Shown here in pieces: positions 23,886 to 32,651 of a stretch of 64,000 nt of DNA (within the stretch, counting starts at the first letter, position 1; each line of letters starts with the position of its first letter). The position numbers and the translations under genes were made by a program. The DNA is taken from assembly GCA_024401535.1 (NCBI GenBank), contig JAKSKX010000012.1, positions 1-64,000 of the forward strand. Direction: 5' to 3'. The notes under the pieces are model-generated. The model was not told where the DNA came from and ran no database searches. It saw only the letters and a list, made by a program, of their open reading frames with translations. The stretch comes from Paludibacteraceae bacterium (GTDB lineage Bacteria; Bacteroidota; Bacteroidia; Bacteroidales; Paludibacteraceae).

Positions 23886-25058
23886 ATGTCACTAGATAAG
23901 AATTCAAAGATATTTGTAGCAGGTCATCATGGGTTGGTAGGCTCTGCTATATGGAACAACCTTAAGTCTCGCGGTTACAATAACCTTGTAGGTCGTGGAC
24001 ATAAGGAACTTGACCTTACCGACCAGTATGCTGTAAAGAAGTTCTTCGATGACGAGAAGCCTGATGCAGTGGTTCTTGCCGCGGCCCATGTAGGCGGTAT
24101 TATGGCAAACTCTCTTTATCGTGCTGACTTCATTATGGAGAACATGAAGATTCAGTGCAATGTAATTGGCGAGGCCTATAAGCATGGTGTCAAGAAACTT
24201 CTTTTCCTTGGCTCTACGTGTATCTATCCTAAGAATGCGCCACAGCCAATGAAGGAGGATTGTTTGCTAACTTCTCCGCTTGAATATACAAACGAGGAGT
24301 ATGCCATAGCCAAGATTGCCGGACTAAAGATGTGCGAAAGCTATAATCTGCAGTATGGAACAAACTATATTGCCGTTATGCCGACAAATCTTTATGGTCC
24401 TAACGACAACTTCCATTTGGAGAACAGCCACGTTATGCCGGCAATGATGAGGAAGATATATCTTTCAAAATTGCTTAATGACTCGAACTGGGATGCCATA
24501 CGCACAGATATGAACAAGCGTCCAGTCGAGGGTGTGAACGGCTCTGCTTCAGAGGATGATATTAAGCGAGTTCTTGCAAAGTATGGTATCGAGATCAACA
24601 AAGTTACTCTTTGGGGAACAGGCGCTCCTTTGAGAGAGTTCCTTTGGAGTGAAGAGATGGCAGACGCTTCTGTACATGTATTGCTAAACGTGAACTTCAG
24701 CGACATTATCGGTATAGAAAAGTATTCTTCTGCTCAGATGGGGGCGAGTGTAAGCGGAACTACGGACAGAAATACCAATGCAGGCCGTGGTGGTGCTATC
24801 CCTTCGTTGGGAGAGATTCGCAACTGCCATATTAACGTAGGTACTGGCAAGGAGCTGACTATCAAGGAACTTTCTCAGTTGATAGTTAATACAGTAGGGT
24901 TTAAAGGCGAGGTGTTCTTCGATTCTTCTAAGCCGGACGGTACAATGCGCAAGCTGATAGATGTTTCAAAGCTTCACTCTCTGGGTTGGCATCACAAGAT
25001 CGAGATTGAGGAGGGTGTTCAGAAATTGTTTGACTGGTATCAGGATAGCTTGAGATAA
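23886..25058 (+). CDS. fcl: GDP-L-fucose synthase
   Basis: Fcl (WcaG) epimerises and reduces GDP-4-keto-6-deoxymannose to GDP-L-fucose with NADPH. It has the binding motif GHHGLVGSAI (residues 13-22), the STCIYP motif and catalytic YAIAK (near residues 139-143). At 390 residues it is clearly longer than the 321-residue E. coli enzyme. The extra sequence lies at about 195-235 and 265-310, between the active-site region and the C-terminal substrate domain; similar but shorter insertions occur in Bacteroidales homologues. A strong terminator at 25080-25120 ends the locus. Fucose is therefore likely part of the polysaccharide. Confidence 0.95.
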   Translation: MSLDKNSKIFVAGHHGLVGSAIWNNLKSRGYNNLVGRGHKELDLTDQYAVKKFFDDEKPDAVVLAAAHVGGIMANSLYRADFIMENMKIQCNVIGEAYKHGVKKLLFLGSTCIYPKNAPQPMKEDCLLTSPLEYTNEEYAIAKIAGLKMCESYNLQYGTNYIAVMPTNLYGPNDNFHLENSHVMPAMMRKIYLSKLLNDSNWDAIRTDMNKRPVEGVNGSASEDDIKRVLAKYGIEINKVTLWGTGAPLREFLWSEEMADASVHVLLNVNFSDIIGIEKYSSAQMGASVSGTTDRNTNAGRGGAIPSLGEIRNCHINVGTGKELTIKELSQLIVNTVGFKGEVFFDSSKPDGTMRKLIDVSKLHSLGWHHKIEIEEGVQKLFDWYQDSLR

Positions 25059-25079
25059 CAAAATAGAAATGAAGATAAA

Positions 25080-25120
25080 CAAGGGGATTCCCATAACAAG
25101 GGAGTCCCCTTGTCTTTTTT
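25080..25120 (+). terminator. Intrinsic terminator of the capsule locus
   Basis: CAAGGGGATTCCC (25080-25092) pairs with GGGAGTCCCCTTG (25100-25112) through one G-U pair, with a seven-base loop, and is followed by TCTTTTTT. It lies 21 bases after the fcl stop. Confidence 0.95.
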
Positions 25121-25232
25121 AACATGTATGTTTTTATGATCTCTATCCTGACAATAAGGAATAAAATAGAATGCTCTTTTTATATAAAATGTATTGTATT
25201 TGCTATGTATCTCGATTTTTTTATAGTCAAAG

Positions 25233-25263
25233 TTTGTAACTTGAATTTTATTTTATAATTTTG
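25233..25263 (+). promoter_or_regulatory. Bacteroidota promoter for the paralogous outer-membrane protein pair
   Basis: TTTG (25233-25236) and TAATTTTG (25256-25263) are separated by exactly 19 bases, matching the phylum consensus. The start would be near 25270, leaving a leader of about 170 nucleotides. The rest of the gap 25121-25440 shows nothing else that I recognise. Confidence 0.8.
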
Positions 25264-25440
25264 CGCGCGAATTACTCAAGAGTGTTTGAGTTTGTATAAA
25301 GGTAAAAGATATAATCTATTGAACTGCATTTTGAGTTTTTTTGTTGCAGTTTCTGGACTTTATGTTTTGTCTGTACAAATTTGGCTATTTGAAAAAGTAG
25401 GATTGCTCTGGGACTAAAGTAAAAAAATAAATTTTTCTAT

Positions 25441-26832
25441 ATGGCGATATTTCAAATGGAAAGCAAGAGGTTATTTCATGCTTGTTCATGCCTCTTGACA
25501 ATGTTTTCTTTGCAAGCGGTTGCTCAGGAAAACAAATCTATGCTGCAAGGTGATGACTATAGAGTCGAGACAACGCTGACTTCAGGTCCTAGCAATGTTT
25601 CTGACGCGGCTGTTGCAACAAACACTTTCAAGCACAACTGGTTTATTTTTGCTAATGGAGGAGTGCAAAAGTTTGTCGGTGAGTACAATGATTATGGCAG
25701 TTTTGGCAAGACTCTTGCTCCGGAAGGTCATATTGGTCTTGGCCATTGGTTTATTCCTTCTTTTGGAGCCGGACTAGAGACAGGTTTGGGCCGATCAAGA
25801 GGTTTTACAGCTGTCGATCATATAACAAAGTACACTTGTGACGATGAACTTTTCACTAATTCGGATGGAATAGAGTATTATAGACAGAGCATCAACTGGT
25901 GGAATTTGGGAGCCAATGCCTATCTGAATCTCTCTCGCATGATAAGTGGTTATGAGGGATCAAATCAGGACAAACTCATGGGACAGTTCATACTTAATTT
26001 GGGAATTGGTTGGATGCACCATGCAAAACTTAGAAACGAGATATGCGGTACAGCAGGTATTCAGTATTCACGTTTCATAAACCCTAAGAAGCGTACGTCA
26101 ATTGACGTCAAGCTTCCTTTTACATTCTATCAGTCTAATTATGACGGTCTTTACGGATATGATGGTTGTCGCAAGATAAACTATAATGTGAGTCTTGTCC
26201 TTGGTGTTACATTCCATTCAAAGCGAAATTCTTGGGAAAAGGCTGATGAGGTTGCCGCACAGACAACAATATATAAAGTAAAGGGTGATTCAATTATGCA
26301 CCAGGAAGCTCCAGTGGTTCCTGCGTCCAAGCCGATGTCATTCACTTTCTATGTTGTATATCCAAAGGATTCTGTGATGTCTCTAAACGATGTGGTTGCA
26401 TCGGGCAATGATCACAGTTCCCTTGATGAAATCAAGTCATCGGGTTACAAGTCTGGAAATGATGAGGCTCTTTACTCCTTCGCAGATGTCTATGCTGCAG
26501 TACTTAGACTAAAGGGTGATAATAGAGCTGTTAGTGGAACTGATGACAATGCCGTTACTGGTCTAGTAAACATTTTGTCCAGCGATGTGCTAACAAGAAT
26601 CAATATTTTGAGTTGCTCATCAAAGATCGACTATTATGCAAACAACATAAATCAGCAGAAAGAGAATGCTCAGAGCATGCAGTTGGCAGATCAGCGAGCT
26701 CGTGAAGTTCTGAATTTGTTGAAGTCTGCAACTAGGCAGAATTCAGTTTCTTCGAATGTTATGCTTATAAATGAAATGGATATCAAGCGTGATCAATGCG
26801 TGAAGGTAACAGTTTCTTATCTGACAAAATAA
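25441..26832 (+). CDS. Outer-membrane beta-barrel protein with OmpA-like C-terminus (paralogue 1)
   Basis: A 463-residue exported protein. The signal peptide is in the first 28 residues (…LTMFSLQAVAQ); initiation at Met6 (25456) is also possible. The N-terminal half looks like an outer-membrane barrel, with KFVGEYNDYGSFGKTL and LETGLGRSRGF. The C-terminal part (about residues 330-463) resembles an OmpA-type domain: a LYSFADVYAAV segment, then ADQRAREVLNLLKS, which matches the RAxxV helix of the peptidoglycan-binding fold. It is clearly paralogous to the next gene, sharing the DYG, GRSRGF, YEGxNxDKLM and RCVKV-type blocks. Function unknown; structural anchoring of the outer membrane is plausible. 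Confidence 0.75.
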   Translation: MAIFQMESKRLFHACSCLLTMFSLQAVAQENKSMLQGDDYRVETTLTSGPSNVSDAAVATNTFKHNWFIFANGGVQKFVGEYNDYGSFGKTLAPEGHIGLGHWFIPSFGAGLETGLGRSRGFTAVDHITKYTCDDELFTNSDGIEYYRQSINWWNLGANAYLNLSRMISGYEGSNQDKLMGQFILNLGIGWMHHAKLRNEICGTAGIQYSRFINPKKRTSIDVKLPFTFYQSNYDGLYGYDGCRKINYNVSLVLGVTFHSKRNSWEKADEVAAQTTIYKVKGDSIMHQEAPVVPASKPMSFTFYVVYPKDSVMSLNDVVASGNDHSSLDEIKSSGYKSGNDEALYSFADVYAAVLRLKGDNRAVSGTDDNAVTGLVNILSSDVLTRINILSCSSKIDYYANNINQQKENAQSMQLADQRAREVLNLLKSATRQNSVSSNVMLINEMDIKRDQCVKVTVSYLTK

Positions 26833-26919
26833 AAGGATTGTTTTATAGGAAAGAACAAATGTTAATGGGAGGTGCAGATGTCTTTGGAAAGAAACTCCCG
26901 ATTAAATAAAGAAAAGAAA

Positions 26920-28719
26920 ATGAATAAAGTATTACTATCTATATTTTCTGCATTCTGTGTCTTGGAAGTATTCGCAGAACCGAGCACTGACATGAAGGCG
27001 CGTGAAGATTCTGTGTTGAAGAAGTTTGAAGAGCAGGGTTATCGCGTAGATTCTATGGTTGTTAGCCTTCAGGACACAACAGCATCTAACCGCAGAGTTG
27101 TCACTAACCCATTCTCGTACAATACATTCCTTACAGGGGCAGTGGGGGTGCATAAGTTTCATGGAGACTTCAACGACTATGGAAAGTTTTCAGAGACTCT
27201 GGACTATGACTGGTATTTGGGTGCAGGAAAATGGTTCACTCCATTGTGGGGAGCCAAGTTAGAGGGAGGTATGGGCCGTTCTCGTGGATTCGTTGACAGC
27301 AAGTACGATGCAGCGTATGCCTACGGTGACTTGGTTACAACCGAAGATGGACTATCCTATTACAAGACAAAGAACAAATGGTTTGATGTCAGTTTGTCTG
27401 GCCTATTCAATATTTCTAGAGCTATATGCGGATATGAGGGAGCAAATTCAGACAAACTTATGAATCAGTTTGTCTTGGGTTTGGGCTTTGGTTTTGTTGG
27501 CCACTATGGATATCCTGACGAGTATAATGTTTCGAATGACTTCGGTGTTCGTTCCGAGTTACAATACAGCCGTTTTCTTGACAGAGCAAAACAGTGGTCT
27601 GTAGATGCTAAGTTCAGAGCACAATTCTATCAGACAGATTTCGACAATATTTCAAAGTATAATAAGTTGGACAGAAATTTGGGTGTGGCGCTTGGCATTA
27701 CATACTATTTCAAGAACAACGGATGGAATTATTATGAAAGTCCAAAGACAACTACAGCGTATTTGTCCTATGTCATGCCGGAACCGGAGCCTGTAGAGGA
27801 AGTTAGAGTGCCTCAGTACGGACAGATTATGTTCTATGTATTCTATCCAAACAATTATTCAGGAAGTAATGACGCTCCTGTTGACAGCAAGTCCGTGGTA
27901 AACACTATGGATTATTTGGCAGCAGGTGTGTTCACTCAAAAGAAGTATTCTGACAACAACAGCGTTGATCAGCGTTTGGCTAAAGGCAAGTCTCCTCTAG
28001 GTTTGAATATAGAAGATTTTGCCACAGTCAAGGCCAACAAGCAGGAGACATTGGACGGTCTTACAAGAGGATACGAGATAGACACCACTTTATCGGCATT
28101 GTCTCTAACCAAGGATACTTTGGCCAGCTACAAGAACAAGCATGGCTACTATTATGCTCCGATATGGAACGGCAGACAGTCATGGCAGTATCGTGTTGAT
28201 AATGCGGCTCAAGGTCAGAACCTGACTGATGTGCGTAACTATACCGAAGACAAGTCGTACGGACTTAATTCAAATTTGGGTATAGACATTGTTCGTAGTA
28301 ATATGGAGGTGAAAGATGCCGATTTGTATTCCTTTGCCGACATATATGCTGCGATCGAAGGTCTTGGTGGTTATATTGATGGTTATGTTGACAAAGAGAA
28401 AGTTGAGAACTTGTCTCGCATCCTAAATGAAGGAGAGATTACAAACATTTGTGTTTCCGGAGCCGCTACCAACCAGGATAACAGCACTAATCAGGAACAG
28501 GCTCAGTCACGAAACACGGCTTTGGCACAAAACAGAACGCAGTCTGTCTTGATGTGGTTGCGTAGTTGCGGCATTTCAAAACTTACAGATGCGAATTTGC
28601 AGGTGTTCATGGTTAATGATCTTCGTGGTCCAGTTCATCAGATCGAGGACAAGAGTACGCGAAGCCTTAATGCAAAGCTTAACCGTTGTGTGAAGGTAAC
28701 TATTGACTATATGTACTAA
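26920..28719 (+). CDS. Outer-membrane beta-barrel protein with OmpA-like C-terminus (paralogue 2)
   Basis: A 599-residue paralogue of the preceding protein. I start at the ATG at 26920, because MNKVLLSIFSAFCVLEVFA is then a clean signal peptide; the upstream extension is charged and unlikely. Conserved blocks include KFHGDFNDYGKFSETL, GGMGRSRGF, CGYEGANSDKLMNQF, ADLYSFADIYAAI and, at the end, RTQSVLMWLRSCGI and RCVKVTIDYM. It is longer than its partner by an insertion of about 130 residues between barrel and C-terminal domain, rich in Asn, Ser and Tyr. It probably shares a transcript with paralogue 1 and ends at the terminator at 28741-28778. Confidence 0.75.
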   Translation: MNKVLLSIFSAFCVLEVFAEPSTDMKAREDSVLKKFEEQGYRVDSMVVSLQDTTASNRRVVTNPFSYNTFLTGAVGVHKFHGDFNDYGKFSETLDYDWYLGAGKWFTPLWGAKLEGGMGRSRGFVDSKYDAAYAYGDLVTTEDGLSYYKTKNKWFDVSLSGLFNISRAICGYEGANSDKLMNQFVLGLGFGFVGHYGYPDEYNVSNDFGVRSELQYSRFLDRAKQWSVDAKFRAQFYQTDFDNISKYNKLDRNLGVALGITYYFKNNGWNYYESPKTTTAYLSYVMPEPEPVEEVRVPQYGQIMFYVFYPNNYSGSNDAPVDSKSVVNTMDYLAAGVFTQKKYSDNNSVDQRLAKGKSPLGLNIEDFATVKANKQETLDGLTRGYEIDTTLSALSLTKDTLASYKNKHGYYYAPIWNGRQSWQYRVDNAAQGQNLTDVRNYTEDKSYGLNSNLGIDIVRSNMEVKDADLYSFADIYAAIEGLGGYIDGYVDKEKVENLSRILNEGEITNICVSGAATNQDNSTNQEQAQSRNTALAQNRTQSVLMWLRSCGISKLTDANLQVFMVNDLRGPVHQIEDKSTRSLNAKLNRCVKVTIDYMY

Positions 28720-28740
28720 AGCAATACATAATTATGCTTC

Positions 28741-28778
28741 AATAAAAGTTGGAAGGTGCTTATCTTCCAACTTTTATT
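28741..28778 (+). terminator. Intrinsic terminator after the outer-membrane protein pair
   Basis: AATAAAAGTTGGAAG (28741-28755) and CTTCCAACTTTTATT (28764-28778) form a perfect 15-bp stem with an eight-base loop, followed by GTTTTG. The A/T-rich base makes it potentially bidirectional. Confidence 0.92.
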
Positions 28779-28811
28779 GTTTTGTAATATCCAAGTATAG
28801 ACCAAAGTTGT

Positions 28812-28819
28812 TATCTTTG
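28812..28819 (+). promoter_or_regulatory. Candidate -7 promoter element for surE-lpxB operon
   Basis: TATCTTTG followed by CACC is a consensus -7 element 27 bases upstream of the surE ATG. No TTTG is found at the ideal distance; the nearest, at 28781-28784, is too far. Confidence 0.6.
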
Positions 28820-28846
28820 CACCGAAAGAGACAAAATTAGATTACT

Positions 28847-29617
28847 ATGATTTTGATAACTAATGACGACGGTATAAGTGCCAATGGCATAAAGATGCTG
28901 ACAAACGTGGCTCGCAGCTATGATGATGTGATAGTCTTTGCTCCTGACGGACCGCGTTCAGGAATGTCGAGTGCCATTACTTACGGAAAGCCTCTGACAT
29001 ATACACATATCGGCAAAAGAGGCAATGTGGATTTCTATTCGTGCAATGGAACTCCAACTGACTGTGTCAAGCTTGCAAGACAGACTGTTTTCAAGGATGT
29101 GCAGAAACCGTTGGTGTTGTCTGGCATCAATCATGGATCTAACGCTTCGGTGAACATCATATACTCTGGAACTATGGGTGCTGTGCTTGAGGCCAATCTT
29201 GTTGGCATTCCTGCGATTGGATTCTCTATTGACAGCCATGATGCTAACGAGGATCTTGAGGTCGCAGCTGATGTTGTCAGAATGGTGCTTGACAAGTATT
29301 ACAGAGGTGACTTTGACGACTATTACGCGGAAGCCAATGCAGATGTTCCCGTTTGCCTGAATGTGAACATACCTGTAGGAGAATGCGATGGTTTGATGAT
29401 TTGCCAGCAGGCAAGAGGTATGTGGAGCGAGGAGTTCGAAAAGAAGGTCAACGACAAAGGCGAGGAGGAGTATTGGCTGGTCGGAAATTTCATAAATCTT
29501 GACAAAGATAGAAACGATAATGATCTTTATGCATTGAATAACCATATGGCTTCGATTGTCCCCGTAACAACGGACATGACGTTGAGGCCTTGTACAGAAA
29601 GAATGAATAGAGACTAA
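28847..29617 (+). CDS. surE: 5'/3'-nucleotidase SurE
   Basis: SurE is a metal-dependent phosphatase that removes phosphate from nucleoside 5'- and 3'-monophosphates and some polyphosphate, and is linked to survival in stationary phase. The 256-residue length is standard. The metal-site motif ILITNDDGI (residues 2-10) starts the protein, followed by CNGTPTDCVKL near residue 66, LSGINHGSN near 91 and YSGTMGAVLEA near 105-115. It heads a co-oriented group with a small membrane protein (17 bases on, from the ATG used) and lpxB, an order seen in other Bacteroidales. Confidence 0.95.
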   Translation: MILITNDDGISANGIKMLTNVARSYDDVIVFAPDGPRSGMSSAITYGKPLTYTHIGKRGNVDFYSCNGTPTDCVKLARQTVFKDVQKPLVLSGINHGSNASVNIIYSGTMGAVLEANLVGIPAIGFSIDSHDANEDLEVAADVVRMVLDKYYRGDFDDYYAEANADVPVCLNVNIPVGECDGLMICQQARGMWSEEFEKKVNDKGEEEYWLVGNFINLDKDRNDNDLYALNNHMASIVPVTTDMTLRPCTERMNRD

Positions 29618-29634
29618 TAAAATATAGTTTGACT

Positions 29635-29979
29635 ATGGCGGTAAATTTCGATGAATTCGGTTATCCTATAGAGGATAAATGGTATGATAATTTTGTATTG
29701 GGAGCAGTGTTGGGAACTGTGATTCCAGTTGCCGTATTGCTAGGGTTGATTTTCAAGGAGACTCCTGAGTCACAACAGCTTGATTTGGGACAGATGTTGG
29801 GGTATGCATGGGAAATGACAAAGTCTAAAGGCTTTTCACATTACTTTGTGAGTGCTCTTTTGCCAAACATGTTCCTTTTCATGTTCTTCTATACAAAGGA
29901 TTTGTGGAAATCCTGTCGAGGTTTTGTTGTGTGCACCTTGTTATTTTTTGCTTTGTATGCGTACAGAGCCTTCGTTTAG
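29635..29979 (+). CDS. Small multi-pass membrane protein between surE and lpxB
   Basis: A 114-residue protein with three likely membrane segments: FVLGAVLGTVIPVAVLLGLIF near residues 20-40, a second near 65-85 and a third near 95-112. Its family is not recognised beyond the fact that a similar small membrane protein occupies this position in other Bacteroidales. The start is set at ATG 29635; the alternative TTG is 6 bases upstream. With lpxB only 6 bases downstream it is probably translated with it, so a role at the inner membrane in lipid A supply is possible but unproven. Confidence 0.75.
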   Translation: MAVNFDEFGYPIEDKWYDNFVLGAVLGTVIPVAVLLGLIFKETPESQQLDLGQMLGYAWEMTKSKGFSHYFVSALLPNMFLFMFFYTKDLWKSCRGFVVCTLLFFALYAYRAFV

Positions 29980-29985
29980 TCAGGA

Positions 29986-31122
29986 ATGAGCAGAGTATTC
30001 ATAATAGCAGGAGAGGCTTCTGGAGACTTGCATGCGTCAAATTTGATGAAGGCGATGCGAGAGATAGAGCCTGATGTGGAGTTCAATTGTTTCGGTGGAG
30101 ACTTGATGGAATCCGCCGGTGGTAGGGTTTTGCGCCATTACAGAGATATGGCGTACATGGGAATTATTCCAGTGATTACACATCTAGGAAAGATTCTAAA
30201 CAACATGAAGGAGTGTCGAAAGGCTGTGAAGGAGGCCAATCCGGATGCAGTTGTCCTTGTCGATTACCCGAGCTTCAATCTCAAAATTGCACAGTTTGTA
30301 AAGGAACAGATGCCCGGTGTCCCTGTGTACTACTATATTTCCCCAAAACTTTGGGCTTGGAAGGAGTTTCGTCTGAAGAGTATAAAGAAATATGTTGACA
30401 AGGTATTCTCGATTCTGCCTTTCGAGGTGAAATGGTTTGGAGAAAGGGGCTACGAGGTTGACTATGTAGGCAATCCCTCGGTTGATTCAGTTGAGAGCAG
30501 AGAACATAAGGGTGAGTCTTTGTTCGAGTTTTGTTCACGTAACGGATTGCAGGAGAAACCTATAATAGCCTTGCTTTCCGGAAGCAGAATGGCAGAGATT
30601 AACTCTTCCTTGCCAAAGATGATTGAGGCGACAAAGGAATTCCCTGACTACCAGATTTTAGTGGCTGGAGCCCCATCTATAGACAAGTCTGTCTATGACA
30701 AGATCATCGGTGGAAACAGTAATGTGAAGGTCTTGTATAATGAAACTTATCAGATATTGCAGAACTCAGCCGCTGCCGTTGTTTGCTCTGGAACGGCAAC
30801 CTTAGAGACTGCCTTGATCGGCACTCCGCAGACTGTTGTGTACCATATAGGCGGAGGAAAGATTATCCACAAGATTCTGCGTACTTTCATCCATGTAGAT
30901 CAGGTGTCTCTGGTGAATCTGATAGCGGACAGAATAATGGTTAAGGAGTTAATCATTGAGGACTTTACTGTCGAGAAGGTAAAGGCTGAAGTAAAGAGAC
31001 TTTTGATGCCCGAAGTTCAGTCGTCAATGCGTGCCGACTATAATAATTTAAGAGAGATAATAGGCGGTGTCGGAGCTTCAAAGCGTGCCGCTGAGAAGAT
31101 TTTGAATTTAATAAAGAAATAA
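29986..31122 (+). CDS. lpxB: Lipid-A-disaccharide synthase
   Basis: LpxB joins UDP-2,3-diacylglucosamine and 2,3-diacylglucosamine 1-phosphate into the lipid A disaccharide backbone on the cytoplasmic face of the inner membrane. The 378 residues compare with 382 in E. coli. Typical blocks are IIAGEASGDLHASNLM (residues 6-21), FGGDLMESAG, YYISPKLWAWKEFR near residue 113 and LLSGSRMAEI near 196. It follows the small membrane protein by 6 bases, and the Cys-rich lipoprotein gene begins 4 bases after its stop. The presence of lpxB confirms a lipid A-containing outer membrane. Confidence 0.96.
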   Translation: MSRVFIIAGEASGDLHASNLMKAMREIEPDVEFNCFGGDLMESAGGRVLRHYRDMAYMGIIPVITHLGKILNNMKECRKAVKEANPDAVVLVDYPSFNLKIAQFVKEQMPGVPVYYYISPKLWAWKEFRLKSIKKYVDKVFSILPFEVKWFGERGYEVDYVGNPSVDSVESREHKGESLFEFCSRNGLQEKPIIALLSGSRMAEINSSLPKMIEATKEFPDYQILVAGAPSIDKSVYDKIIGGNSNVKVLYNETYQILQNSAAAVVCSGTATLETALIGTPQTVVYHIGGGKIIHKILRTFIHVDQVSLVNLIADRIMVKELIIEDFTVEKVKAEVKRLLMPEVQSSMRADYNNLREIIGGVGASKRAAEKILNLIKK

Positions 31123-31126
31123 AATA

Positions 31127-31303
31127 ATGAAACAGTTGTTTTTTGTTGCTGTAATGGCAGTAGTAATGTCATCTTGCTCTTTTGCAAGCGAGTCCGAGGA
31201 TTGCGCTTGCAAGGTGAACGGATCGAATGAGGAGATCTATCACTACGATGAGGAGGACTGTTCTTCGTTAAGCAATGAGGATGAGACTTGCAGGGCTATA
31301 TAA
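31127..31303 (+). CDS. Tiny Cys-rich lipoprotein
   Basis: A 58-residue ORF read directly from the sequence: ATG at 31127, TAA at 31301-31303. Its N-terminus is a lipoprotein signal (FFVAVMAVVMSSC, lipidated Cys17). The mature part is only about 42 residues, very acidic, and has four further cysteines (EDCACK, DDCSS-type EDCSS, and ETC). It starts 4 bases after lpxB and overlaps the 5' end of the MauE-thioredoxin gene by 29 bases. The overlap and the cysteines suggest it is a partner or substrate of that redox protein. No family recognised. Confidence 0.75.
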   Translation: MKQLFFVAVMAVVMSSCSFASESEDCACKVNGSNEEIYHYDEEDCSSLSNEDETCRAI

Positions 31304-32219
31304 GCAGATTCCTTTGTTGGTGTGCGCTTTGCTGTTTGCCTTTTCGTCAGGAGCAAAAGCCAAGTCAGTGGCAGATTTTGAAATGTATATCTACAGCTTT
31401 CAGATTCTGCCATTCAATATGTCGGCCTTGCTTGCTCGTTCCGTAATCGGTGCGGAATTTATGCTTGCTGTGTCGCTATTGTTCCCGTTGAAGCTTGGTA
31501 AGGTGAAAGTGGCTGAGGACTTGTCCCTTGCTATGCTTGCTGCGTTCAGTATTTTCCTTATAGTTCTGGTTATGAACGGGGACGAGGGCAACTGCCATTG
31601 TATGGGTGTTGTTTTTGACCTGAATCCTGTCGAATCGCTGATAAAGAATGTTGTAGTTGCAGCATTGCTTCTGCTGGGCAGAAAGTTCGCCTGGCATAAG
31701 GAGAGCAGCGTGAAGCTAGGTGTTATTGTGACTGTGGTGTTGTTTGTCTTGGCTCAAATCGTCATTTTTTTGTGGAAGCCAGCAGACTTTATGAAGGAAT
31801 ATAAGGATCAGAAAGTCAGGGCGATGGTTCTACGCGAGTATCTTTCTGACAATGCTCCAGTGTCTTTTGCAAAGGATGGGCGCAGAATGATTGCAGTATA
31901 TACGACAGAGTGTCCTACTTGCAAGCGTGGAGCTAAGAAGATTAACGCCATGATGGAGAAGAATCCAATAGATTCAACCAAGTTCTTGAAAATGATAAAA
32001 ATCAACGAGAGTATAGAGAGTGTTGAGGCTTTGGCGGACTTGGATTCATTCCTCGTAAAAACAAATACTTCAGCATATAATGTCCTGATTGTCAATGGAG
32101 ACACACTGTCAAAGATATCGCCTAAAGCTCCTACATTCATATTTATGGATGGGGACAGTGTTCTTTTCTCGAGAGGGTACAAGTCATTGATGGAGTCCGA
32201 TTTGGACTATTTGAAGTAG
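31275..32219 (+). CDS. MauE/DoxX-like membrane protein fused to a thioredoxin-like domain
   Basis: A 314-residue inner-membrane protein. The N-terminal half (about residues 10-150) has four hydrophobic segments and the MauE-type motif NCHCMG near residues 108-113, typical of membrane redox proteins that supply electrons or disulfides to periplasmic partners. A fifth segment lies near 155-172. The C-terminal part (about 190-314) is a thioredoxin-like domain with a CxxC in TECPTCKRG near 213-221 and a cis-Pro-like APTFIFMD block. ATG 31275 overlaps the lipoprotein gene; ATG 31281 is an alternative. Probably acts in periplasmic disulfide exchange. Confidence 0.8.
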   Translation: MRMRLAGLYKQIPLLVCALLFAFSSGAKAKSVADFEMYIYSFQILPFNMSALLARSVIGAEFMLAVSLLFPLKLGKVKVAEDLSLAMLAAFSIFLIVLVMNGDEGNCHCMGVVFDLNPVESLIKNVVVAALLLLGRKFAWHKESSVKLGVIVTVVLFVLAQIVIFLWKPADFMKEYKDQKVRAMVLREYLSDNAPVSFAKDGRRMIAVYTTECPTCKRGAKKINAMMEKNPIDSTKFLKMIKINESIESVEALADLDSFLVKTNTSAYNVLIVNGDTLSKISPKAPTFIFMDGDSVLFSRGYKSLMESDLDYLK

Positions 32220-32651
32220 TATATTCGTTCATTTTTGATACTAGACAGATGTAAAACCTTTTGTGTTTTGTATTTTGTGTCTGTCTGGTGAGAGCCAATG
32301 GAATTTTATTGTTAAATTGCATTGCAGGGCTCTTTGTGAAAAGTTATCAACATTTCAAATCAATTTGTAGCTTGACGTTTAATCTTTTGAATTTTAGATT
32401 TTTATATCTATTTTTAATGTCGGTTAAACTGTGAAAAGTCAAAGTTTTGTAGTAAATGTTGATAAGTTTTACACAAAAGTTCAATAACTTATTATTTATT
32501 AAGTGTTTTAATTTCAATAAAATAATTATCTTTGCACCTTAGTAAATCACTATACTCCCGTCATTCCCGGCAGGAGGATAAATGCATTTTTGAAAATAAT
32601 TGGATTTATAGGCTGATACTTAGGGTGTTAGCTTGAAACAAAAATCATAGT
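32220..32651 (+). other. Non-coding region upstream of the giant secreted protein
   Basis: No gene is seen. ACTAGACAGA (32240-32249) and TCTGTCTGGT (32280-32289) could pair across a 30-base loop, but no T-run follows. The stretch 32330-32520 is strongly A+T-rich. A -7 element, TATCTTTG, at 32527-32534 is the likely promoter for the following gene. Confidence 0.55.
32527..32534 (+). promoter_or_regulatory. Candidate -7 promoter element for the giant secreted protein
   Basis: TATCTTTG followed by CACC matches the Bacteroidota -7 consensus. The -33 region is poor (TTTT near 32506-32509). The implied leader is about 110 nucleotides. Confidence 0.6.

Noticed and set aside
28958..29545. A 195-codon minus-strand ORF inside surE
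   Set aside because: Shadow of a conserved gene; no independent evidence.
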